A stretch of DNA of 9,045 bases from Promicromonosporaceae bacterium. GTDB lineage: Bacteria; Actinomycetota; Actinomycetes; Actinomycetales; Cellulomonadaceae. The stretch is from assembly GCA_009780755.1 (NCBI GenBank), contig WQZL01000099.1, forward strand, positions 1-9,045, in the 5' to 3' direction. Below the pieces are notes generated by a model, which was not told the origin of the DNA, made no database searches, and worked only from the letters and a program-made list of their open reading frames with translations. The position numbers were made by a program, and so were the translations under genes. Positions 1-6,551 of this stretch are shown one piece after another (position 1 is the first letter of the stretch; each line of letters starts with the position of its first letter).

Positions 1-1
1 C

Positions 2-424
2 ACCTTCGTGCCGCTGATTGCCCCGGCGTTCTTCGCCACACACGCCTTCTTCGTCTTCCTGATGGTGCAGTTCATTCGCGGCATCCCCAAGGAACTAGAT
101 GAGGCGGCCCGCATTGACGGGGCTGGTCATGTGCGTGTCTTCGCGCAGATCGTGCTGCCCTTGATGAAGCCCGCCTTGGCCACCGTGACCATCTTCACAT
201 TCATCTGGACCTGGAACGACTTCATGGGTCCACTGATCTTCTTGACCACACCGCAAAACCACACCGTGGCCCTGGCGCTACGGCAGTTCATCGACCCGCA
301 GACCGGCTCCAACCACGCCGCAATGTTCGCCATGAGCATCGTGACGCTGCTGCCGCTATTCATCATCTTCCTGATCGGCCAGAAGTGGCTCGTGAAGGGC
401 TTTGCCACCACTGGCATCAAGTAA
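2..424 (+). CDS. Carbohydrate ABC transporter permease, MalG type (3' part)
   Basis: This is the C-terminal 140 residues of an inner-membrane permease subunit of a sugar ABC importer; the 5' end lies outside the window and the frame is open to its edge. The diagnostic feature is the EAA loop, which docks the permease onto the ATPase: ELDEAARIDGAG at visible residues 31-42, followed by the expected IVLPLMKPAL. Hydrophobic segments lie on both sides, and the end (GQKWLVKGFATTGIK) is typical of MalG/CUT1 permeases. A solute-binding protein gene starts 31 nt after the stop, so the two probably form one transporter. The pectin-degradation genes downstream suggest an oligogalacturonide or similar plant oligosaccharide as cargo, but that is inference from context. 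Family call is firm; substrate is not. Confidence 0.93.
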   Translation, partial: TFVPLIAPAFFATHAFFVFLMVQFIRGIPKELDEAARIDGAGHVRVFAQIVLPLMKPALATVTIFTFIWTWNDFMGPLIFLTTPQNHTVALALRQFIDPQTGSNHAAMFAMSIVTLLPLFIIFLIGQKWLVKGFATTGIK

Positions 425-455
425 CACCCACGCAGTAAAACCGAGAGGAAAAACC

Positions 456-1847
456 ATGCGTAACCCTAAGTTGAGGGCACTTACCGCCCTCGCCGCGGCT
501 GGCCTGCTGGCCGCCACCCTCGTGGGCTGCGGTGACGACAACGGTAACGGCGCCGAGCCGACACCGGACGTTACCGAGACGGACGCCCCGGACATCGACC
601 CCACCGAGGACCCGACCGTCGAGCCGACTGAGGAGCCGGCCGACAACATCGAGGGCACCATCCGCGTGCGTTGGTGGGGCGGCGAGACCCGCCAGGAAAA
701 CCAGATGGCGGCCATCGAACTGTTCGAGACGCTGTACCCTGGCATCACCGTCGTGGCTGAGCCTTCGTCGATGGATGGCTACCTTGACGCCCTGACCGTC
801 GAGATGGCGGCCCGCAACGCCCCCGATGTCATGGCCCTCGGCGGCTCCTGGCCGGTGGACTTCGGTTCGCTCGGCGGCCTGCTGAACGTCATGGCCCTGC
901 CCGGTCTGGACATGGGTCCGTTCCCGCCAGCCACCCTGACCGACGCCACCATTGGCAACGAGGTCTTCGCGGTGCCGCGTGGCGCCAACGCCTGGGGCAT
1001 CCTGGTTAACGTTGACATCTTTGAAGAGGCTGGCGTGGCCCTGCCCAACGACAACACCTGGACCTGGGGCGACTTCGTTGACGTCGCCGCCGAGATCGCC
1101 GCGAACACCCCCGATGGCACCTTCGGCTCCGAGCTGAACCCGCAGGAACTGCTTGGCGTCTTCGCCGGTCAGCGCGGCGGCGGTGGCCTCTACAACGCAG
1201 CTGGCGAGCTAATCGTTGCCGATTCGACCCTGATTGACTACTTCAACCTCTTCCTCGACCTCCAGGAGACCGGCGCGGCCCCGCCCGCCACCCTGGCCGC
1301 CGAACTGTTCGGCGCCGGTATCGAGGAAACCCTGATGGGTCGTGGCCTGGCCGGTATGGGCTTCGTCGCCTCTAACCAGCTGGCTGCCTTCGCCGACTCC
1401 TCGGGCGCCAACATGGTACTCATGCGCGTTCCGGGCGAGACCGAGTTCGTTGACGTCGGCACCACCATCTTGCCCTCGCAGTTCTGGGGCATCGCGGCCA
1501 ACACCGAGTACCCCGAGGCTGCCGCCGCGTTCGTCAACTTCATGGTGAACAACCCCGAGGCCGCCCTCATCATGGGTCCGGACCCGGGCAACCCGATCAA
1601 CGAGGTCGTCGCCGAGGCCATCATGCCGACTCTGGACGATAACCAGCAGGCAATGGTCGCGTTCGTGGCCCGCGTCGGTCAGTACGCCGGTATCGGCCTG
1701 CCGCAGCCTCCTGGCTCGGCCGCGCAGCCCGCTCTCTCTCAGCGCATGGTGGAGTCGGTCCTCTTCGGTCAGTTGACCGCCGAGGCCGCCGCTTCCCAGT
1801 GGCTCGTGGAGATGCAGGACGCGCTTGACGCTGGCGCGATTGACTGA
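456..1847 (+). CDS. Extracellular sugar-binding lipoprotein of ABC transporter (SBP family 1)
   Basis: A 463-residue lipoprotein that captures sugar outside the cell and delivers it to the permease. The ATG at 456 is chosen because it follows a purine-rich ribosome site (GAGAGGAA) and gives a classical lipoprotein signal: basic MRNPKLR, a hydrophobic stretch, and the lipobox LVGC with Cys25 as the lipidated residue. The same frame is open upstream, but those residues do not look like a signal peptide. Residues about 26-66 form an acidic Pro/Thr/Glu/Asp linker (repeated EPT, DPT, VEPTEEP), probably a flexible tether to the lipid anchor. The mature domain begins near residue 68 with IRVRWWGGETR, then AAIELFETLYPGITV, typical of family 1 sugar-binding proteins. 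It lies directly behind the permease and ends in a strong hairpin terminator. Substrate is inferred only from the neighbouring pectin genes. Confidence 0.93.
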   Translation: MRNPKLRALTALAAAGLLAATLVGCGDDNGNGAEPTPDVTETDAPDIDPTEDPTVEPTEEPADNIEGTIRVRWWGGETRQENQMAAIELFETLYPGITVVAEPSSMDGYLDALTVEMAARNAPDVMALGGSWPVDFGSLGGLLNVMALPGLDMGPFPPATLTDATIGNEVFAVPRGANAWGILVNVDIFEEAGVALPNDNTWTWGDFVDVAAEIAANTPDGTFGSELNPQELLGVFAGQRGGGGLYNAAGELIVADSTLIDYFNLFLDLQETGAAPPATLAAELFGAGIEETLMGRGLAGMGFVASNQLAAFADSSGANMVLMRVPGETEFVDVGTTILPSQFWGIAANTEYPEAAAAFVNFMVNNPEAALIMGPDPGNPINEVVAEAIMPTLDDNQQAMVAFVARVGQYAGIGLPQPPGSAAQPALSQRMVESVLFGQLTAEAAASQWLVEMQDALDAGAID

Positions 1848-1882
1848 TCGCCCCACGTAGTTAGTAGTACCTAGCAACACCG

Positions 1883-1926
1883 ACAGGGGCGTGGCCTGGG
1901 CCTCACCGCCCGGCCACGCCCCCTGT
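1883..1926 (+). terminator. Hairpin terminator after the sugar-binding protein gene
   Basis: A long GC-rich hairpin begins 36 nt after the stop codon. The left arm 1883-1901 pairs with the right arm 1908-1926 through ACAGG/CCTGT, GGCGTGGCC/GGCCACGCC and GGGC/GCCC, with one unpaired T (1897), one extra C in the right arm and a 6-nt loop. It is followed by TGTATCGTTT, a weak T-rich tail. The stem is strong and the position is right for ending the transporter transcript and separating it from the catabolic genes downstream. Confidence 0.8.
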
Positions 1927-1950
1927 TGTATCGTTTAAGCGGACATCAAC

Positions 1951-1990
1951 CCACGTCATCCTGCGCGAGCGAAGCGAGCCGCAGAACCTA
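1951..1990. repeat. Short palindromic repeat unit, intergenic copy
   Basis: A 40-bp stretch starting CCACGTCATCCTGCGCGAGC that shares its first 20 bases exactly with 4416-4435 inside the GH43 gene and aligns over the rest of its length with one 1-nt indel and a few changes. The core CTGCG...CGCAG can form a short stem, although the right arm has decayed compared with the genic copy. It looks like a dispersed palindromic element of the REP type. Only two copies are visible here, so its genome-wide spread is inference. Confidence 0.7.
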
Positions 1991-2009
1991 GACAAAACAC
2001 CCCTCAGCG

Positions 2010-2096
2010 TGGTTTCGACACGCTCGTGCCTCGCTGCTCAACCACCCGTAGCGGATGGTTGAGTAGGAGCGAGGAACCAGCGACGTGCCGAAACCA
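2010..2096. repeat. 87-bp imperfect inverted repeat (dispersed-element-like)
   Basis: The left arm starts TGGTTTCGACACG and ends CTCAACCA (2010-2044). The right arm starts TGGTTGAG and ends CGTGCCGAAACCA (2056-2096). The outer TGGTTTCG/CGAAACCA and inner CTCAACCA/TGGTTGAG blocks are perfect complements, and the middle is imperfect (TGCCTCGCTG against GGAGCGAGG). The loop is about 11 nt. It fills most of the space before the membrane protein gene, with its right end 21 nt before that start. Palindromes with similar ends are, to my recollection, common in actinobacterial intergenic regions. A terminator role is unlikely because no T-tract follows, and no promoter is obvious in it. Confidence 0.7.
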
Positions 2097-2117
2097 TCGA
2101 GCAGATAAGAGTCCTCA

Positions 2118-2570
2118 ATGCGCAGAGCAGTAATAGTTGCCGTTGTCTCGGCGTTGGTCGCGGTGGCCGCTGCCGCCTTCATTACGGCCCTGCTGGCCTC
2201 CGGAGTAACCCACACCCCAGAAGGGGAAGAGGTGGGCGTGCTAATCGTTGGCGAGCAGTTCTCCGGCCTGCTCATCGGCGGCATTGTGCTGATGTTCGTG
2301 GCCATCATCTTCGCCTCTAACGCCGCCCGCCTCATTCTGATGGGTATTGGTGTCCGCAACCCCGGCACCACCATGCGTGGCCCGCTCGCTTTGACCCTCG
2401 GCGGCGCGCTGATAGGCACCATAATCACCATTCCCGGCGTACTGTCGGCGGTGCTGCTCGGTGTGATCTGGGGCTTCATCCGCGTTTATGACGAACACGG
2501 CGACCGTGGCATCTCCACCCTTACCGCTATCGCCGATAACCAACGAGGCGACCTTTCCGATTTCGTGTGA
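2118..2570 (+). CDS. Small integral membrane protein of unknown function
   Basis: A 150-residue hydrophobic protein that I do not recognise. Hydrophobic segments lie at about residues 4-27, 48-66 and 91-123; the last may be two helices split around Pro106. A short polar loop with an acidic patch (TPEGEEVG, residues 33-40) separates the first two. The C-terminal 25 residues are polar and acidic (end RGDLSDFV). The first segment could instead be a signal anchor. The ATG at 2118 is preceded only by a weak purine stretch (ATAAGAG), so the start is less certain than the frame. The uxaA start follows 12 nt after the stop, so it is probably the first gene of the catabolic operon. A transport-accessory role is possible from context but nothing in the sequence shows it. 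Confidence 0.75.
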   Translation: MRRAVIVAVVSALVAVAAAAFITALLASGVTHTPEGEEVGVLIVGEQFSGLLIGGIVLMFVAIIFASNAARLILMGIGVRNPGTTMRGPLALTLGGALIGTIITIPGVLSAVLLGVIWGFIRVYDEHGDRGISTLTAIADNQRGDLSDFV

Positions 2571-2582
2571 TTGGGGCCGCTC

Positions 2583-4127
2583 ATGTCTGACATCCTGATC
2601 CTGCTGCCCGGTGACGATGTTGGAGTCGTTACCAAACAAACCGGGGACATTCCGCGCGGGCATAAGATCGCGCTACGAGCCGTCGCCGCTGGCCAGCCCG
2701 TGCACAAGTACGGCCAGTCCATCGGCGTCGCCACCACCGACATCGCCCCCGGCGATCATGTCCACTCCCACAACCTGGCCTTTGCCGAAGGGGCGCTGGA
2801 CTACGCCTACGCCACCGAACATCACGAGTTGACGGTGCCGGACGGCCCGCGTCCCACCTTCTGGGGCTACCGCCGGGCCGACGGCCGGGTGGGCACCCGC
2901 AACCTGGTGGCCGTCCTGACCTCCGTAAACTGTTCGGCCACCTCCGCCAAGGCCATCGCCGCCCAATTCACCCCCGAAGTCCTGGCCCAGTATCCGAACG
3001 TGGACGGCGTGGTGCCGGTTACCCACTCCTCGGGCTGCGGCCTGGTGCCCACCTCGCTTGGCGGGCGCATCCTGCTTCGGACGCTGCGCGGGGTGGCCGC
3101 CCACCCGAACGTATCCGGTCTACTGGTGGTGGGGCTGGGCTGCGAAATGGTCTCCGCTCAACAGCTCGACACCCGCGCCGGGGAGGCGGTGATGGTGGGA
3201 ATGCCCACCATTGGGAAGCCAGCCAAGCCGAAGCCGGCAATCCTGGCCGACATCCCGGCGGATACGAACATCGAGAGCCTGAACATCCAGGAAACCGGCG
3301 GCACCCGTGCCACCATCGCGGCGGGCGTCGCGGCCGTACACCGGCTGTTGGCGGCAGTAAACAACCGTCGCCGCGAGGAATGCGATGTGCGCGAGCTGGT
3401 GCTGGGCCTCAACTGCGGTGGTTCCGATGGCTATTCCGGCATCACCGCCAACCCGGCCCTGGGTTGGGCCTCCGACCGCCTCGTCGTCTATGGTGCCACC
3501 TCCGTGCTGGCCGAGACCCCCGAGGTGTTTGGGGCAGAGCATCTACTCACGCGTCGAGCCGTCACGGTCGAAGTGGGGGAGAAGCTGGTGGAGCGGATCG
3601 AGTGGTGGAAGAGTTACGTTGCCGCCGGGGAGGGTTCGCTAGACAACAACCCCTCTCCCGGCAATAAGGCCGGAGGATTGACCACCATCTTGGAAAAGTC
3701 GCTCGGCGCCGTCGCCAAGGGTGGGCAGGCCGACCTCGCAGCCGTCTATGAATACGCCGACCCCATCGTCCCTCATGCCGGGTTCACCTTTATGGACACC
3801 CCCGGCTACGATCCGGTCTCCGTGACTGGCCTGGTGGCGGGCGGCTGCAATCTGGTGGTGTTCACCACCGGCCGCGGTTCGGTGTTCGGCTCGGCCATCG
3901 CGCCCACCATCAAGGTGGCCACCAATACCGAGATGTACGAGGCGATGCACGAGGACATGGACCTCAATGCTGGCGTGATCGTGGACGGCACCGCCACGCT
4001 AGAGCAGGTGGGCGCCGAAATGCTCGCCAAGATTTTGGCCGTCGCCTCCGGGCAGCGGTCGGTAAGTGAACAGATTGGGGTGGGCTTCGAGGAGTTCATT
4101 CCCTGGCACATTGGAGCAGTTACCTAA
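2583..4127 (+). CDS. uxaA: Altronate dehydratase family protein (UxaA/GarD family)
   Basis: A 514-residue enzyme of the UxaA/GarD family, expected to dehydrate D-altronate to 2-keto-3-deoxy-D-gluconate in the cytoplasm, a step of galacturonate breakdown. Residues about 1-75 form the N-terminal SAF domain (ILLPGDDVGV, HKYGQSIGVATTDIAPGDHV). The catalytic domain follows with family landmarks: RRADGRVGTRN (97-107), THSSGCG (147-153), GLGCEM (184-189), IQETGGT (235-241), LGLNCGGSDGYSG (274-286) and GCNLVVFTTGRGS (421-433). Length fits the full, fused form of the family. ATG 2583 is preferred over the in-frame TTG at 2571 because the protein then starts at the SAF domain, with GGGGCC just upstream. 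The stop overlaps the GH43 start by 1 nt. Galactarate dehydratase (GarD) is the main alternative; the pectin context favours altronate. Confidence 0.88.
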   Translation: MSDILILLPGDDVGVVTKQTGDIPRGHKIALRAVAAGQPVHKYGQSIGVATTDIAPGDHVHSHNLAFAEGALDYAYATEHHELTVPDGPRPTFWGYRRADGRVGTRNLVAVLTSVNCSATSAKAIAAQFTPEVLAQYPNVDGVVPVTHSSGCGLVPTSLGGRILLRTLRGVAAHPNVSGLLVVGLGCEMVSAQQLDTRAGEAVMVGMPTIGKPAKPKPAILADIPADTNIESLNIQETGGTRATIAAGVAAVHRLLAAVNNRRREECDVRELVLGLNCGGSDGYSGITANPALGWASDRLVVYGATSVLAETPEVFGAEHLLTRRAVTVEVGEKLVERIEWWKSYVAAGEGSLDNNPSPGNKAGGLTTILEKSLGAVAKGGQADLAAVYEYADPIVPHAGFTFMDTPGYDPVSVTGLVAGGCNLVVFTTGRGSVFGSAIAPTIKVATNTEMYEAMHEDMDLNAGVIVDGTATLEQVGAEMLAKILAVASGQRSVSEQIGVGFEEFIPWHIGAVT

Positions 4128-5131
4128 TGCCCAAACTATCCGACATCCAAATCCGTGACCCCTACGTTGTTGCTCACGACGACGGCTATTACTACCTGTT
4201 TGGTTCTACCGACCCGGACATCTGGAAGTCCGATGGCGTGGGCTTCGATGTGTACCGAGGCGTGGTACCGGGCAACTTCACGGAGTTCGAAGGTCCGTTC
4301 GAGGCGTTCCGCCCGGGCCATGACTTCTTCTCCCACAAGAACTTCTGGGCACCCGAACTGCACGAATACAAGGGCGAGTTCTACCTCTTCGCCACCTTCT
4401 TGCCCAACGCCTCTGCCACGTCATCCTGCGCGAGCAACAGCGAGCCGCAGGATCCAGGGAAGTATTTCCACAAGGGCGACCCCACCTCCGAATTCGCTCG
4501 CCGCGGCACAGCCATTCTGAAGAGCGCCGAGGGCATCATGGGGCCATACGAGCCATGGTCGGATGGCCGGGTCACCCCGCCGGAGTGGGAGACGCTGGAC
4601 GGCACGTTGCACACTGACGATCACGGCACCCCCTGGCTGGTGTTCTGTCACGAGTGGCAGCAGATCGGCGATGGTACGGTCGAGGCCGTGGAACTCAGCG
4701 GCGACCTACGCGCCACCATCGGCGAGCCGATCACCCTGTTCTCATCCAGCGAGGCCAAGTGGTCGGCGCCGCTACAGGGTCGGGCGCCGGGTAGCTACGT
4801 GACCGATGGCCCGTTCGTGTACCGCAACTCGGCGGGCGTACTCAAATGCCTATGGAGCGCGTTTGGTCCCGACGGCAATTACTGCATCGGCGAGGCATCC
4901 TCTGCCGGTGACATTGGTGGCCCTTGGACCCAGACCGATGAGGCGCTGTTCGCCGCCGACGGCGGCCACGGCATGTTATTCAACGGCCCGAAGACCCCAG
5001 AAAACCCCGATGGTCAACGCTACTTGGCCGTTCACACCCCGAACGCCACCCCGCTGGAGCGCCCCATCTTCGTTGCCGTCGCCGAAGACGCGAACGGCAC
5101 CCTCGCCACCACCGGCCACATCATCACCTAA
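4127..5131 (+). CDS. GH43-family glycoside hydrolase, cytoplasmic
   Basis: A 334-residue five-bladed beta-propeller glycosidase of the GH43 type, a family that releases arabinose, xylose or galactose units from plant polysaccharide fragments. Visible motifs are IRDPYVV with the likely catalytic base Asp11, FWAPELHEYKGEFYLFATF (73-91), LDGTLHTDDHGTPWLVFCHEW (157-177; Asp158 is a likely pKa modulator and Glu176 the likely general acid) and the late GGHGMLFNGPK block. There is no signal peptide, so it should act on imported oligosaccharides. Translation is probably coupled to uxaA through the 1-nt overlap TAATG. Residues about 95-124 look like extra sequence between FATF and ARRGTAIL, and residues 97-110 are encoded by a palindromic repeat unit. 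Exact substrate cannot be read from the sequence; arabinan, galactan or xylan side chains of pectin are candidates. Confidence 0.87.
   Translation: MPKLSDIQIRDPYVVAHDDGYYYLFGSTDPDIWKSDGVGFDVYRGVVPGNFTEFEGPFEAFRPGHDFFSHKNFWAPELHEYKGEFYLFATFLPNASATSSCASNSEPQDPGKYFHKGDPTSEFARRGTAILKSAEGIMGPYEPWSDGRVTPPEWETLDGTLHTDDHGTPWLVFCHEWQQIGDGTVEAVELSGDLRATIGEPITLFSSSEAKWSAPLQGRAPGSYVTDGPFVYRNSAGVLKCLWSAFGPDGNYCIGEASSAGDIGGPWTQTDEALFAADGGHGMLFNGPKTPENPDGQRYLAVHTPNATPLERPIFVAVAEDANGTLATTGHIIT
4416..4456. repeat. Palindromic repeat unit inside the GH43 gene
   Basis: This 41-bp stretch repeats the intergenic unit at 1951-1990: the first 20 bases are identical, followed by one 1-nt indel and a few substitutions. 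Here the stem is intact, with ATCCTGCG (4423-4430) perfectly complementary to CGCAGGAT (4446-4453). It is read in frame and encodes residues 97-110 of the GH43 protein (ATSSCASNSEPQDP). The polar, Ser-rich composition differs from the flanking propeller strands and fits a surface loop. Confidence 0.75.
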
Positions 5132-5137
5132 CCCCCT

Positions 5138-5201
5138 CTGCCGAACCGGCTGATCTGGTTACGAAATCGCTGTTTCAGAGCCAGATCAGCCGGTTCGGCA
5201 G
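5138..5201 (+). repeat. Long inverted repeat (23-bp arms) between GH43 and GH28 genes
   Basis: The arm 5138-5160 (CTGCCGAACCGGCTGATCTGG plus TT) is complementary to 5179-5201 at every position except one G-T pair. The 18-nt loop holds GAAA (5163-5166) and TTTC (5173-5176), which can extend the structure inward. It begins 7 nt after the GH43 stop. As RNA this would be a very stable hairpin. It could block read-through, protect the upstream mRNA end or be a mobile repeat; the absence of a T-tract (GGAGGAAATA follows) argues against a simple intrinsic terminator. A third, direct copy of the right arm follows at 5210-5232. Confidence 0.85.
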
Positions 5202-5209
5202 GAGGAAAT

Positions 5210-5232
5210 AACCAGATTGGCCGGTTCGGCAG
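5210..5232 (+). repeat. Third copy of the 23-bp arm, direct repeat
   Basis: This stretch repeats the right arm 5179-5201 with three differences, one at the second base and two in the middle (TG instead of CA). It can pair with the left arm 5138-5160 over all 23 positions if the two central positions form G-U wobbles. It lies 11 nt before the GH28 Shine-Dalgarno sequence AAGGAG (5244-5249). Confidence 0.8.
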
Positions 5233-5258
5233 CAGACTAGATAAAGGAGTAGCAGCAG

Positions 5259-6551
5259 ATGAGGGCGGTTAGTACCGATTATCCCTGCATCCAGAATGCC
5301 ATTGACGCGGTGGCGGCTGATGCTAGCGAGGGGGGCGAGGTTGTTGTTCCGGCGGGCACGCACCGCACCGGGCCACTCACCTTGACCTCGAACCTCACGC
5401 TCACCTTGGAACGCGACGCCATTATTTTGTTCGATGACGATCCGATGCGTTACGAGCCGGTGTGGACGCGCTGGGAGGGCGTCGAATGCTGGGCGATGCG
5501 CCCGCTGCTCTACGCCGCCGATGCGCAGAACGTCACCGTGCGCGGCGAGGGCGCGCTAGACGGCGCAGGTCAGGCATGGTGGGCGCGGTTTCGAGCAAAT
5601 GAGGAATCGAACCAGCAAGAACCCATCCACCCCTATGAGCTGCGACTGGCCGCGCTCAACCCCGATTACAAGTCCCGGCCAGGGGGCGGCGCCCGGCCCC
5701 AAACCCAATACCTGCGCCCGCCGCTGGTGCAGTTCTGGCGCTGTCAGGGCGTCACGGTTGAGGGGGTAACCATCCGCAACTCGCCGTTCTGGACGCTGCA
5801 CTGCGTCTACTCCCAGAACGTGACCATCCGAAACGCCCGCATCGAAAACCCCGCCGACGCGATCAACACCGACGCCATCGACATCGACTCCTGCTCGGAC
5901 GTGCTAATCGAGGGCTGCGCCCTTGACGTGGGCGATGACGGGGTGACCCTAAAGTCAGGCTCCGGCCCAGATGGGGTGCGGGTTGGCATTCCTACCCGCA
6001 ATGTCGCCGTGCGCGATTGCACCATCTACGCCTCGCATGGCGGCATTGCCATCGGCTCGGAGACGGCTGGCGGCATCGAAAATGTGGATGTGGATGGCTG
6101 CCGCTTTGAGGGCACCCAGCGCGGCGTGCGCCTGAAAACTCGCCGCACGCGCGGTGGCACCATCCGCAATATCTCCATGCGAAACCTGAGCATGGACGGC
6201 GTCTGGTGCCCGGTGGTGATCGGCATGTACTTCCAGCCCGGCATTGATCCCGGCCACCCGGACTACGATGCTGTCATGTCGCTGGAGCCGCAGCCGATCA
6301 CGGACACCACGCCGCGCATCGACGGTGTGCGCATCGAGAACGTGACCGCCACGAATGTGCGTTCCACCGCCGCCTTCTTGGTGGGGCTGCCCGAGGCGCC
6401 CATCGAGAACGTCTCTATTGACGGGTTTGCCTGGTCGCTGGCCCCCGACGCCGACCTGCTGGATACCTCCGTCTCGGAATACACGGGTGGGCTGTTTCAC
6501 ACGCAAGACCGTGGCGTGAAGATCATAAATGCGAAGGCGAGGCTGTCTTGA
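5259..6551 (+). CDS. GH28-family glycoside hydrolase (polygalacturonase family), cytoplasmic
   Basis: A 430-residue right-handed parallel beta-helix enzyme of family GH28, which hydrolyses galacturonic acid linkages in pectin. The four family motifs are in order: NTD (203-205, as NTDAIDID), GDD (225-227, as VGDDGVTLKSG), SHG (259-261, replacing the usual GHG but keeping His260) and RLK (291-293, replacing RIK). Asp205, Asp226 and Asp227 are the expected catalytic carboxylates. Repeated beta-helix turns are evident (NVTVRGEGALDG, GVTVEGVTIRNSPFW, NVTIRNARIENP). There is no signal peptide, which fits an intracellular exo-acting enzyme that trims imported oligosaccharides; rhamnogalacturonan fragments are an alternative substrate. 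The ATG follows AAGGAG with a 9-nt gap. The TGA overlaps the lacI-type gene's TTG start. Confidence 0.9.
   Translation: MRAVSTDYPCIQNAIDAVAADASEGGEVVVPAGTHRTGPLTLTSNLTLTLERDAIILFDDDPMRYEPVWTRWEGVECWAMRPLLYAADAQNVTVRGEGALDGAGQAWWARFRANEESNQQEPIHPYELRLAALNPDYKSRPGGGARPQTQYLRPPLVQFWRCQGVTVEGVTIRNSPFWTLHCVYSQNVTIRNARIENPADAINTDAIDIDSCSDVLIEGCALDVGDDGVTLKSGSGPDGVRVGIPTRNVAVRDCTIYASHGGIAIGSETAGGIENVDVDGCRFEGTQRGVRLKTRRTRGGTIRNISMRNLSMDGVWCPVVIGMYFQPGIDPGHPDYDAVMSLEPQPITDTTPRIDGVRIENVTATNVRSTAAFLVGLPEAPIENVSIDGFAWSLAPDADLLDTSVSEYTGGLFHTQDRGVKIINAKARLS

Noticed and set aside
1209..1880. A 223-codon open frame on the - strand opposite the sugar-binding protein gene
   Set aside because: It mirrors the GC-rich third positions of the + strand gene and shows a His/Gly/Arg-rich composition typical of an antisense shadow.
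5138..5232. A CRISPR array
   Set aside because: There are only three arms, one of them inverted, with unequal spacing (18 and 8 nt) and no cas genes in the window.
5217..5240. A 7-codon leader peptide (TTG to TAG) after a GGAGG at 5201-5205, inside the three-armed repeat
   Set aside because: The start is TTG, the spacing to the GGAGG is long, and the codons show no regulatory pattern. It is most likely chance.
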